In this document: in pieces, positions 35,616-44,608 of the stretch
How positions within the stretch are numbered: position 1 is the stretch's first letter
Layout of the letters: every line of letters begins with the position of its first letter
From: Amycolatopsis nalaikhensis
GTDB lineage: Bacteria > Actinomycetota > Actinomycetes > Mycobacteriales > Pseudonocardiaceae
Reading direction: 5' to 3'
NCBI RefSeq assembly: GCF_030264295.1
Contig: NZ_CP127173.1
Span: 6,517,501 to 6,581,500, forward strand
Length of the DNA stretch: 64,000 nt
The notes under the pieces: generated by a model
What the model saw: only the letters and a program-made list of their open reading frames with translations
The model's database searches: none
What the model was told of the DNA's origin: nothing
Translations under genes and position numbers: made by a program

Positions 35616-35689
35616 GTCCCGTGGGCGCAGGTCCGAGCACCGCGAGTGCGGGCATCGTCGGAAGCACCGACGAACGAAAGGGCTTTCCG

Positions 35690-36325
35690 ATGACCACCTC
35701 CATCGCCGACATCGCCGTTCCCGACACCGCGCTCGCCCGCGAAGCCGCCGAGCTCGTGCGCGACACCGTCGGCCCGCTGCTGTACGACCACTCGTCCCGC
35801 GTCTACCTCTTCGGCGCGCTCCAGGGCCGTCGCCGCGGCCTCGAGTTCGACGCCGAGCTGCTCTACGTGGCGGCGTTGTTCCACGACCTCGGGCTCGTCG
35901 AGGGCCACCGCACGGACCGCCGGTTCGAGCTCGACGGCGCGGACGAGGCCCGCGCGTTCCTGCTCGGCCACGACGTCGACCCGGAGAAGGCCCGGATCGC
36001 CTGGACGGCCATCGCACTCCACACGACACCGGGCATCCCCGAGCACATGGAACCCGAGGTCGCACTGGTCACCGCGGGAGTGGAGTACGACGTGCTGGGC
36101 ATCGGCTACCACGACCTGCCCGCCGAGGCCCGCGCGGCGATCGTCGCGGCGCACCCGCGCCCGGACTTCAAGCGGCGCATCCTGGCGGCGTTCACCGAAG
36201 GCATCCGTGACCGTCCCGACACGACATTCGGGAACGTCAAAGCCGATGTCCTGGCCCGGTTCGTGCCAGGCTTCGTCCGGCAGGACTTCGTCACCACGAT
36301 CGAGGAATCCCCCTGGGAGGACTGA
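35690..36325 (+). CDS. HD-domain protein, cyanamide hydratase-like
   Basis: A 211-residue HD-superfamily metalloprotein. DHSSRVYLFGALQGRRRGL supplies the first His, LLYVAALFHDLGLVEGH the HD pair and LHTTPGIPEHMEPEVALV later metal ligands, a pattern I associate with cyanamide hydratase-like proteins. ATG 35690 has GAAAGGG upstream. It ends 5 nt before an OsmC-like gene, so the two form an operon, perhaps in stress or detoxification. The actual reaction is unknown. Confidence 0.83.
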   Translation: MTTSIADIAVPDTALAREAAELVRDTVGPLLYDHSSRVYLFGALQGRRRGLEFDAELLYVAALFHDLGLVEGHRTDRRFELDGADEARAFLLGHDVDPEKARIAWTAIALHTTPGIPEHMEPEVALVTAGVEYDVLGIGYHDLPAEARAAIVAAHPRPDFKRRILAAFTEGIRDRPDTTFGNVKADVLARFVPGFVRQDFVTTIEESPWED

Positions 36326-36330
36326 AGCGG

Positions 36331-36792
36331 ATGGACCACCCCGAGCCCGGCACGGTCATCGTCACCGAAAGCGGCGACGGCAAGTACACGCAGCAGGTGA
36401 CCACGGCGGCGCACACGCTGAGGGTCGACGAGCCGGCGTCGGTGGGCGGCGACGACACGGGCCCGAACCCGTACGAGCTGCTGCTGGCCGCCCTGGGTTC
36501 GTGCACGGCGATCACCCTGCGGATGTACGCGGACCGCAAGGGAATCCCGCTGCGGAAGGCGACGATCCGCCTGCGCCACGACCGCATCCACGCGGAGGAC
36601 TGCGCCAGCTGCGAGACCGAGCGGGGGATGCTCAGCCGGATCACGCGCGAGATCGAGCTCGAGGGTGAGCTGGACGAGGAGCAGCGGGCGAAGCTGATGC
36701 TGATCGCGGACAAGTGCCCGGTGCACCGGACGCTGACCTCGGAGCTGGTGGTCGACACCGTGGAGACGGGCCGCGCGACTCAGCCCTCGTGA
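36331..36792 (+). CDS. OsmC/Ohr-family protein
   Basis: A 153-residue OsmC-fold protein. The two conserved family cysteines are in LGSCTAITLRMYADRKGI and ADKCPVHRTL, and NPYELLLAALG is the usual preceding helix, so it probably reduces organic hydroperoxides. An extra pair, EDCASCE, lies between them and could bind metal or form a disulfide. ATG 36331 has GGAGG upstream. Its stop codon lies inside the terminator hairpin. Confidence 0.9.
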   Translation: MDHPEPGTVIVTESGDGKYTQQVTTAAHTLRVDEPASVGGDDTGPNPYELLLAALGSCTAITLRMYADRKGIPLRKATIRLRHDRIHAEDCASCETERGMLSRITREIELEGELDEEQRAKLMLIADKCPVHRTLTSELVVDTVETGRATQPS

Positions 36793-36831
36793 GTGTTTAG
36801 GGCGGTTAGAACCGCCCTGAACACTCACGAG
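36786..36831 (+). terminator. Terminator hairpin overlapping the OsmC stop codon
   Basis: A 20-bp stem with one G.T pair (36786-36805 with 36812-36831). The arms read CTCGTGAGTG and CACTCACGAG at the base, and the TGA stop of the OsmC gene is within the left arm. Confidence 0.8.
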
Positions 36832-37217
36832 CGGTCGCGTGGCCTGCGCGGCGCGCGGGCCAGGTGAGTCGGGCGGGCCGGTGGCGAGGCTGCTCGGGCG
36901 ACTAGGCGGGCCGGGCTGTTGGGCAGGCCGGTCAGGGGGCCAGGCTGGCTGGGCGGGCCGGGCCGGGCGACTTGCCGCGGGCAGCGCAGGGCCGGTAGCT
37001 GGTCAGGCGAACAAGCCAGCCCACCCCGCTGCGGGCAGCGGAGCCCTCGCGGGCCGGGTGGCCGATCGGCCGGGCCGGTCAGGTGGGCCGGGCTGGCTGG
37101 GCGAGCCGGGCCCAGCGACTTTGCTGCGGGCAGCGCAGGGCGGAAGTTGATCAGGCGAACAAGCCAGCCCACCCCGCTGCAGGCGGCGGAGCCCTCGCGG
37201 CTCGCGGGCCGGGCGGG
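36832..37217. repeat. GC-rich non-coding region with ~148-nt tandem duplication
   Basis: Two degenerate copies of a unit of about 148 nt run from about 36930 to 37200; for example TCAGGCGAACAAGCCAGCCC starts at 37003 and again at 37151, and GCGGGCAGCGCAGGG also recurs. Short GGCCGGGC-type words are abundant. Frames here give only low-complexity sequence and no start signals, so I see no gene. Confidence 0.7.
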
Positions 37218-37463
37218 TCAGGCCGCGCGGGCCGTGGCCGGGCGGGCCGTTGTCGTGACCGCCGGGACCCAGATGCGCTCGAGGGCCGCCGCGCGGGCCT
37301 TGCGCCTCAGCCCCGCGAAACTGTGCTTGGCCGGGACCAGCAGGGCGCTCAGCCACGTCCGGCGGTAGTCCGCCAGCGCGTCGGCCACCGGGCGATGGAG
37401 AACGCAGTGCACCAGCCCCGGCGTGCCGAGCCGGTGCCTCCCGACGTGCTTGCTGTCCGCCAT
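37218..37463 (-). CDS. Small basic protein of unknown function
   Basis: An 81-residue frame from ATG 37463 with an excellent ribosome-binding site (GGAGGA, 3 nt spacer), which is the main reason to call it. It has Arg-rich patches around RKARAAALER and no membrane segment or known motif. It stands alone between the repeat region and coaE on the opposite strand. It may be a lineage-specific gene; codon bias alone cannot prove it in such GC-rich DNA. Confidence 0.55.
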   Translation of the reverse strand: MADSKHVGRHRLGTPGLVHCVLHRPVADALADYRRTWLSALLVPAKHSFAGLRRKARAAALERIWVPAVTTTARPATARAA

Positions 37464-37668
37464 CGTTCCTCCGTGTGGGCGACCCTTTCGCGCGCACCGT
37501 ACGCAACCGGGCCGACGGAGGTGGGTAACCAACGCGGCGTGTCCGGATATCGGTTGAGTCACGCGTCACGTTCGGCTTGTGGTTCGCCCGTTCGTGTGCC
37601 CGGACTACGACGGTCGGCGGGTGTCGTGGCCGCCGCGACCTCGGGCGTCGCTTCCCGGCCGGCCTGAC

Positions 37669-37674
37669 TAGGGT
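37669..37674 (+). promoter_or_regulatory. -10 element of leaderless coaE
   Basis: TAGGGT ends 7 nt before the coaE ATG at 37682; no ribosome-binding site is visible. Confidence 0.55.
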
Positions 37675-37681
37675 GATCGCC

Positions 37682-38866
37682 ATGTTGCGTGTGGGGTTGA
37701 CGGGTGGAATCGGGGCAGGCAAGTCGACCGTGGCGAACCGGCTCGCCGAACACGGTGCCGTGCTGATCGACTCCGACCGGATCGCCCGCGAGGTCGTCGC
37801 GCCCGGTACCGAGGGCCTTTCCCGGCTGGTCGAGGAGTTCGGCGCCGAAATCCTCGCCGCCGACGGCTCGCTCGATCGGCCCGTGCTCGCCGCGAAGGCC
37901 TTCGCCGACGACGAGTCCCGGCGCCGGCTCAACGCGATCGTGCACCCCCTGGTCGGGGCCCGGACCGGGGAGCTGATGGCCGCCGCCGCGGCGGACGCCG
38001 TCATCGTGCACGACATTCCGCTGCTCGTCGAAAACGGTCTCGCCACCGCCTACCACCTGGTCGTCGTCGTCGACGCGCCGGTCGAGGTCCGCGTCCGGCG
38101 GCTGGTCACCGCGCGCGGGATGGCCGAGGAGGACGCGCGGGCGCGGATCCGGGCGCAGGCCAGCACCGAGCAGCGCCGCGCCGTCGCCGACGTCTGGCTC
38201 GACAACGGTGGTCCCGAAGACGCCGTGCTCCTCGACGTCGACGCGCTGTGGGCCGACCGGCTGGTGCCGTTCGAGGCGAACGTCCGGCTGCGGAAGCCGC
38301 GGCCGCCGGTGTCGCCGAAGATCGCCGACTACGACCTGACCTGGCCCGCCCAGGCCGAACGCGTGCTTTCCCGCCTCCGGGCCGCCGCCGGGGAGCTCGC
38401 CGTCCGCGCCGACCACATCGGCTCGACCGCCGTTCCCGGCCTGCCCGCCAAGGACGTCCTCGACCTGCAGCTGACCGTGGCGACCCTGGAGGACGCCGAC
38501 ACGCTGAAGGAACTGCTGTGCGACGCCGGGTTCCCGCGGCTCGAGGGCGACTGGTGCGACGACGCCCAGGACGGGTCCGGGACGTGGCCGAAGCGCCTGC
38601 ACGTCGGCGCCGACCCGAAGCGCGCGGTGAACCTGCACGTCCGGTCGACGGAGACGCCCGCGTGGCGGCTCGCCCTGCTCTTCCGCGACTACCTGCGCGC
38701 CGACGCCGAGGAGCGCGACGACTACCGCGACGTGAAGCTGCGGCTGGCCGACGCGCACGCCGGCGACGGCAACGTCGCGGCGTACGCGGACGAGAAGCAG
38801 GAGTTCGTGAACGGCGTGTTCGCCCGCGCGGAGAAGTGGGCCGCGGCCACCGGCTGGACGCCCTAG
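37682..38866 (+). CDS. coaE: Dephospho-CoA kinase fused to GrpB/UPF0157 domain
   Basis: A 394-residue fusion. Residues 1-~200 are dephospho-CoA kinase, the last step of CoA synthesis: P-loop GLTGGIGAGKST, DSDRIAREVVAPG and the lid/basic region VRRLVTARGMAEEDARARI. Residues ~215-390 are a GrpB (UPF0157) nucleotidyltransferase-like domain, with DHIGSTAVPGLPAKDVLDLQ as its key motif. The same fusion occurs in mycobacterial CoaE. The 3' end overlaps the convergent regulator gene by 4 nt (CTAG shared). Confidence 0.95.
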   Translation: MLRVGLTGGIGAGKSTVANRLAEHGAVLIDSDRIAREVVAPGTEGLSRLVEEFGAEILAADGSLDRPVLAAKAFADDESRRRLNAIVHPLVGARTGELMAAAAADAVIVHDIPLLVENGLATAYHLVVVVDAPVEVRVRRLVTARGMAEEDARARIRAQASTEQRRAVADVWLDNGGPEDAVLLDVDALWADRLVPFEANVRLRKPRPPVSPKIADYDLTWPAQAERVLSRLRAAAGELAVRADHIGSTAVPGLPAKDVLDLQLTVATLEDADTLKELLCDAGFPRLEGDWCDDAQDGSGTWPKRLHVGADPKRAVNLHVRSTETPAWRLALLFRDYLRADAEERDDYRDVKLRLADAHAGDGNVAAYADEKQEFVNGVFARAEKWAAATGWTP

Positions 38867-39486
38867 GACCCTAGCAGCCCGCGTTCGAACGCCACCGCGA
38901 CGGCGGCCGCGCGGTCGTTCACGCCGAGCTTCGCGTACGCGTGGATCAGGTGCGTCTTGACCGTCGCTTCGCTGATGAACAGCTTCTTCGCGGCTTCCTT
39001 GTTCGTCGACCCGCGGGCGACCAGCGTCAGCACCTCGAGCTCGCGCTGGGACAGCGACTCCGGCGCGGGCTCCCGCATCCGGCCCATCAAGCGGCTCGCG
39101 ACGGCGGGGGAGAGCACGGCCTCGCCGCGGGCGGCGGCCTCGACGGCGCGGAACAGGTCCTCGCGCGGGGCGTCCTTGAGCAGGTAGCCGGTCGCGCCCG
39201 CCTCGATGGCCGGCAGCACGTCGGAGTCCGTGTCGTACGTCGTGAGCACCAGGACCCGCGCCGGGTTGCCCAGCCGGGCCAGCTCGGTGATCGCCGCGAC
39301 GCCGTCGGTGCCCGGCATCCGCAGGTCCATCAGCACGACGTCGGGGCGCAGTTTCTCGGCCAGCGTCACGGCTTCGGTGCCATTCGCGGCCTCGCCGACG
39401 ACCTCGAAGCCGCGGCCGGTGAAGATGCCGCGCAGGCCGTCGCGGACGATCGGGTGGTCGTCGGCGATGAGCACGGTGATCGTCAC
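38863..39486 (-). CDS. NarL-type response regulator
   Basis: A 207-residue regulator: receiver domain with IADDHPIVRDGL, the phospho-acceptor Asp in DVVLMDLRMP and Lys in YLLKDAP, then a LuxR-type helix-turn-helix (SLSQRELEVLTLVARGSTNK then EAAKKLFISEATVKTHL). The GTG start overlaps the kinase stop by 4 nt, so it is the cognate partner of that kinase. It is the last gene of the exporter/glycosyltransferase operon. Confidence 0.94.
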   Translation of the reverse strand: MTITVLIADDHPIVRDGLRGIFTGRGFEVVGEAANGTEAVTLAEKLRPDVVLMDLRMPGTDGVAAITELARLGNPARVLVLTTYDTDSDVLPAIEAGATGYLLKDAPREDLFRAVEAAARGEAVLSPAVASRLMGRMREPAPESLSQRELEVLTLVARGSTNKEAAKKLFISEATVKTHLIHAYAKLGVNDRAAAVAVAFERGLLGS

Positions 39487-40754
39487 GGGGTGGCCTCCGA
39501 CGGGGGCGGGACGGCGGGCAGGACGGCCGAGATCGCGGTGCCGCCGCCGGGCTCGGACTCGACGTGCAGCGTACCGGCGAGCCGCAGGACGCGGCGCCGC
39601 ATCCCGGGCAGGCCGAAGCCGGGTCCCGGTCCCGGGACGAACCCGGTGCCGTCGTCCCGGACGTCCAGGGTGAGCTCGTCGTCCATGTAGGACAGCGTCA
39701 GCCCGACCCGCTTCGCGGCCGCGTGCTTGTCCACATTGGACAGCGCTTCCTGGGTGACGCGCAGCAAGGTCGCCTCGACCTCCGGGTGCAGTGCCCGCGG
39801 CTCGCCGGTGGTGAGGAACGTGGCGGGCACGCCGGTCCGCTCGCTCCACCGCTCGGCGACGTCGGCGAGCGCCTCGGGAAGCGTTGCGGTGTCGAGGTTT
39901 TCCGGGTGCAAGGCGCGGACCGAACGCCGGGCGGCGGTGAGGTTCTCCCGGGCGAGCGCGGTCGCCGAATCCAGGTGCCGCTGCCACTCCGCGGGCTCGT
40001 CCTTGGCCAGCGCGGCGGCCTCCAGCTGCCGGATGATGCCGGTGTAGCCCTGGGCCAGGGTGTCGTGGATCTCCTGGGCGAGCCGCTGCCGCTCGTCGAG
40101 CACCCCGGCTTCGCGGGCCTGGCGGAGCAGTTGCTCCTGCAGGCCTTCGTTTTCCTCGTACATCGCGGCGAGGCGGTCGAGCATGCGCCGCCGGTCCTCG
40201 TTCTGCCGGGCGACGGCCGCCGACAGCAGCCCGCCACCGCCGATGGCCGCGGTCTGCACGACGATGATCGTGATCCAGATGCCGGGCTTGTCCTGCAGGG
40301 CGTGGACCGGCCCGCCGTTGCCGAGCGTGTTGATCAGCAGCGACGTCGCGGCGAGCGCGGTGAAGGAGAGCCACGTCGGTTGCAGCCGCATGGCCGAGAA
40401 GAACGCGTAGATCATGAAGATCAGGAACGTGACGTCTCTGGCTTCGAGGAAGCTCGCCAGCGTGAGGACGCCGACGAAGCTCATGGCGGCGAACGGGGGG
40501 TACTCCCGCACCCGCGGGTTCGGGAGGCTGACCGTCGCGAGCAGCCAGACCGCGGTGCCGCCGACCAGCATGCCGGTGTGCACCCACCAGCGGCCGTCAT
40601 GGTGGCCGAAGCCGAGGGTGACCAGCGTCGCGATCACGAGCAGCGACCCGGGCAGGTACCGGTCGACCCGGTTCAGCCACGGGTGCCAGCCGGTGTCGGC
40701 CGTCGCGGACGCCGGTGGCCACAGCGGCCGCTGCCAGTCGACCTTGAGGCTCAC
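39483..40754 (-). CDS. Membrane histidine kinase (NarL-partner type)
   Basis: A 423-residue kinase. Five or six hydrophobic helices fill residues ~35-190, with no large external sensor loop, followed by a coiled coil. The HisKA_3 motif DERQRLAQEIHDTLAQG holds the phosphorylated His, and the ATPase has DVRDDGTGF and GFGLPGMRRR. This intramembrane-sensing layout is typical of envelope-stress kinases. It overlaps the upstream glycosyltransferase and the downstream regulator by 4 nt each. Confidence 0.93.
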   Translation of the reverse strand: MSLKVDWQRPLWPPASATADTGWHPWLNRVDRYLPGSLLVIATLVTLGFGHHDGRWWVHTGMLVGGTAVWLLATVSLPNPRVREYPPFAAMSFVGVLTLASFLEARDVTFLIFMIYAFFSAMRLQPTWLSFTALAATSLLINTLGNGGPVHALQDKPGIWITIIVVQTAAIGGGGLLSAAVARQNEDRRRMLDRLAAMYEENEGLQEQLLRQAREAGVLDERQRLAQEIHDTLAQGYTGIIRQLEAAALAKDEPAEWQRHLDSATALARENLTAARRSVRALHPENLDTATLPEALADVAERWSERTGVPATFLTTGEPRALHPEVEATLLRVTQEALSNVDKHAAAKRVGLTLSYMDDELTLDVRDDGTGFVPGPGPGFGLPGMRRRVLRLAGTLHVESEPGGGTAISAVLPAVPPPSEATP

Positions 40755-42264
40755 GCTCTCATGTCCTTGAGCCGCGGCCAGATCTCGGTCCAGCTCGCCG
40801 TCCGGCCGGTGAGCTGCCAGACCGGCATGTGCGCGCTCGCGTTGCGGACGCCGAGCCGGTTGCCGACCTGCCCGACGATCCGCGCGTTTCCGAAGTACTT
40901 CGCCAGTTTCGACGGGTCGTAGCCGACGAAGAGCACGTTGTCGCCGGTGGTGTCGTCAGGACGGCCGAAGTACCAGAAACCCCGGCTGGGGCTGTACGCC
41001 TCGGGCAGCCCGCGCTCGGGCCCGTACCGGTCGAGCGCGCCCGCCTGCCAGTAGCCGCCGGTGACGACGACCGTGTCCGGCGGCGCGGTGCGGTACAGCG
41101 CGGCGACGTCGCCCGCGACGTCCGGCCAGCCGACCTCCTCGGCCGCGTAGGCGGGCCGCGGGGCGCCCGGGTGGTCGACGAGCCAGTGCACCGGCCAGAC
41201 CGGCAGCGTGAACGGCAGGCTGAACACCGCCGAGACCACGAACACCGGCCAGGTCGGCACCCACCGCCACCACCGCGCGGGCGGCCGCGCCTCGAGGTGC
41301 ACCGCGGCCGCGGCCCACAGCACGCCGAACATCCCGGCCGCGTAGTAGTAGCGGCCGTTCGCGACGAGGAAGACCGCGACGACGCCCAGCGCCGTCCAGC
41401 CCAGGAACCGGTACGGCCGCAATGACTTGCTGCCCAGCAGCACGGCGACGCCGTAGAGCACGCCGAGCGCCCCGATCACCCAGCCGGCTCCGGCCAGCAG
41501 GTTCGGGACGAAGCTCTCGCGGCCGCCCGCGGCGTCGACCTCGGCGCCGACGGCCTCGCCCATGCCGAGCTGCGGCCAGCCGTTCGCGCGCTGCCACAGC
41601 AGCGTCGGGACCAGCGACAGGGCGGCGATCAGCGCGCCGAGCCAGAGCCTCGGGCGGCCGAACAGCTCCTGCGGCCCGAACACCAGGATCGCGAGCCCGG
41701 CCACCACCCAGAACGCGCCGATGAGGAGCTTGTCGTTGAGCGCCACGGCCGTCACCACGCCCAGCCACACCAGCAGGGAGTCCGCGCGCGTGCGGACCCA
41801 GCGCACGAGCAGCCACAGCACCAGCGTCCACAGCAGCGGGTCGATCGTCGACGTCGCCAGGTAGTGGCCGCTGCCGACGAACTGGCCGCAGATCGCGTAC
41901 GCGCCGGCGGCGCGGGCCTGCGCCTTGCGCTGCCCGCCGAGCTTCCCGCGCGATGAGCGCGGTGACGACGACCCCGGCGGCGGTCGCGGCGATCGCGGGC
42001 AGCCGGAACACCACCAGCGAGCCGGGCGCGAGGGTGTTCATCGCCCAGGCCAGCGCGGGCACGAGCGGCGGCTGGTCGGCGTAACCCCAGGCCAGGTGCT
42101 TGCCGGCGGCGAGGAAGTACAGCTCGTCGCCGAAGTAGCCGTAGCGGCCGGCGGTGAGCAGCAGCGCGGCGGCCGTGCCGGCGGCGAGCAGGGCGACCGG
42201 CAGCCGGGCGAACGGCGCGAAGCTCGGCTTTCGCCTGGTCGGGGGCCGTGGCTACGGCGTCCAT
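40751..42264 (-). CDS. GT39-type membrane glycosyltransferase (two apparent frameshifts)
   Basis: A polytopic PMT_2/ArnT-like glycosyltransferase that would use a lipid-linked sugar at the outer face. From ATG 42264 (AGGAG upstream) the frame is lost after DQAK; removing one A near 42230 gives KPSFAPFARLPVALLAAGTA and GRYGYFGDELYFLAAGKHLA, the catalytic first loop. A second shift near 41944, one extra base, splits ALIARE from LGGQRKAQARAAGAYAICGQ. Corrected, it is 503 residues and parallels the next gene upstream throughout. The sound frames on both sides favour sequencing errors, though a pseudogene is possible. Confidence 0.82.
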
Positions 42265-42357
42265 CGTGCTCCTGTTCCTCGTCCGGCCCGGTCCTTTCCG
42301 CACCTTACGGCCCCCGCCCCGGCGCCACCGCGCGGATGGTGACGCCGGGCACGCTGG

Positions 42358-43864
42358 TCACGCGTGGGTGTTCACCAGCTTCGGCCACAGCGTGGGCCAC
42401 GGTTCGGCCCGGCCGGTCGCCAGCCACAGCGGCACGTGGTCGAAGTAGCTCGGCTTCGCGTCGCCCGTGCTCACCTCGCCGATCGGCCGCACGTCGGCGA
42501 AGTGCGCGAGCAGCGGCCGCGGGTCCTCGCCGACGTACAGCACGTCGGTCGCCTCCGCGGGCGGCACGACCAGTGTCGCGTACCCGCGGTTGCCGCTGGC
42601 GGGTTCGGGCAGGCCGAGGTCGCGGCCGAACCGGTCGAGCGCACCGGCCTGCCAGTACGTCTGGGTCACCACCGCCGTGTGCGCCCGGCCGGGCAGCCGC
42701 GCGTAGGTCTCGGCGACGGACCCGGCGGCTTCGGGCCAGCCGATCTCCGCGAACGAGAACAGCGGCGTCGGCAGCGACGGGTGCTCGGTCAGCCAGGCCC
42801 GCGGCCAGACCGGCAGCGCCAGGGGCACCACCAGCACCGCCGCGACGACGTACGCCGGCCAGGTCGCGATCCACCGCCACCACCTGGAGGGCTCCCGCCG
42901 CTCCAGCGCGACGGCCGCCACCGCCCAGCACACGGGGTACATCCCGGCGACGTAGTAGAACCGGCCGTTGACGGCCAGGAACGCCACGGTCAGCAGGACC
43001 ACGGTCCAGCCGAGGAACCGGGAGCTCGCGGTCGCGCAGGAGCCGCCACAAGCCGTAGCAGAGCAGGGCGACGCCGACCGGGAGCCCGGCGGTGAGCAGA
43101 GCCGTCGGCAGGAACGTCAGCCTGCCGCCCCAGGTGCCGCCGACCTCCTGGGAGATCGCCGCGCCCATGCCCAGCTGCGGCCAGCCGTGCGTGGCCTGCC
43201 AGAGGAGTGTCGGCACCAGTGCCACCACGGCGATGCCGGCGCCGATCCACAACGCGGGCCGCCGCAGCAGCTCGCGCGGGCCGCAGGCCAGGACCGCGAT
43301 CCCGGCGGCGAGCCAGAAGCCGCCGATGAGGAACTTGGTGTACAGCGCCGCCGCGGTGATCACCCCGGCCCACACCAACAAGCCGTCCGCGCGGGTGCGC
43401 AGCCACCGGACCAGCGTCCACAGCAGCAGGGTCCACAGGAACGGGTCCACTGTGGACGTCGCGAGGTAGTGCCCGCCCGCCAGGAAGTTGGTCGAGACGG
43501 CGAAGGTCGCCGCGGCCAGTGTCTGCGCCTTGGCGCCGCCGCCCAGCTCGCGGGCGATCGCCGCGGTGAGCACCACCCCGCCGAGCATCGCCAGCATCGC
43601 CGGGATCCGCAGCACGAACGGCGAATGGCCGAGCTCGTCCATCAGCCGGGCCAGCAGCGGGAGCAGCGGCGGCTGGTCGACGTACCCCCAGGCCAGGTGC
43701 CGCCCCGCGGCCAGGAAGTACAGCTCGTCGCCGAAGTAGCCGTAGCGGTTCGCGGTCAGCAGCAACGGGATCGCCATCAACGCGGTCACGATCGCCACCG
43801 GCACGGTGGCGAACGGCGCGACCGGCCGGACCCGGGCCGGGGCGGGCGCGGTCGTCACTCCCAT
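42358..43864 (-). CDS. GT39-type membrane glycosyltransferase (apparent frameshift)
   Basis: Paralogue of the following gene. NRYGYFGDELYFLAAGRHLA near residue 50 carries the catalytic Asp-Glu, and about ten hydrophobic helices follow. The frame holds to LLRDREL, then one extra C near 43020 shifts it; the proper continuation RFLGWTVVLLTVAFLAVNGR runs to the stop at 42358. Corrected length is 501 residues. It overlaps the ABC-2 permease stop by 10 nt (ATG 43864; GTG 43858 is an alternative), so it is in the exporter operon. Donor and acceptor are unknown. Confidence 0.85.
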
Positions 43865-44598
43865 CGGAACACCCGCGCCGCGACGGCGGTGCACACGACG
43901 GCGAACGCCGCCATCGCGCCCAGCTGCAGGGCTTCCGGGGCGTCCCCGGCCCAGGTGGCCCGCAGCGCGTTGAGCGTCGCCCCGAGCGGCAGGACGTCGG
44001 CGACGTGCTGCAGGACCGGCGGCAGCTGCTCCTTCGGCACCCAGACCCCGCCGAGCGCCAGCATCGGGAACAGCAGCGCGGCCCCGATGCCGCTCGCCGC
44101 GCGGCCGGTCGGCGCGAGCGCGGCCACCAGCAGGCCGACCGAGAACAACGCCAGCGCGCCGAGCACGATCGACACCAGGAACCCGGCCGGGTTGCCCGGC
44201 AGCGCGATGCCGAGCGCGAGCTTGCCCACGACCGCGACGAGCAGCACGACGACGACCGCGGCGGCCAGGTTGACCAGCAGCTGCGCGGCGAGCAGCCGGC
44301 TCGGCGGCACCGGGCTGGCGGAAAGCCGTTTCAGCAGGCCCTTTTCGCGGTAGGTGCCCATCGCGTTCGGGAACTGGGTCAGCGCGAGCATCGCCAGCAG
44401 GATGGTGACGGCCATCGGCGCGATCACCGTGGCCAGCGGGCTGTGCCCGCCGTACTTCGGGTCCGGCTGGTTCGCGTCGGGCATCAGCCCGAACACCAGC
44501 AGCAGCGCGAGCGGGATGCCGGCCACGATGGCGGGCGCCCCGGGGTCGCGCAGGAAGACCTTCGCCTCGGCGGCGGTCAATTTGGTCAGGACGGCCAT
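43855..44598 (-). CDS. ABC-2-type transporter permease
   Basis: A 247-residue permease with six hydrophobic segments and the ABC-2 features of drug or lipid exporters (GTYREKGLLKRLSASPVPPS in the first loop, GVWVPKEQLPPVLQHVADVL near the end). It is 10 nt downstream of its ATPase gene and overlaps the glycosyltransferase gene. No substrate can be read. Confidence 0.92.
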   Translation of the reverse strand: MAVLTKLTAAEAKVFLRDPGAPAIVAGIPLALLLVFGLMPDANQPDPKYGGHSPLATVIAPMAVTILLAMLALTQFPNAMGTYREKGLLKRLSASPVPPSRLLAAQLLVNLAAAVVVVLLVAVVGKLALGIALPGNPAGFLVSIVLGALALFSVGLLVAALAPTGRAASGIGAALLFPMLALGGVWVPKEQLPPVLQHVADVLPLGATLNALRATWAGDAPEALQLGAMAAFAVVCTAVAARVFRWE

Positions 44599-44608
44599 GG
44601 TTTCCCCC

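Noticed and set aside
36832..37217. CRISPR-like repeats
   Set aside because: There are two diverged units of ~148 nt with no short identical repeat/spacer pattern and no cas genes.
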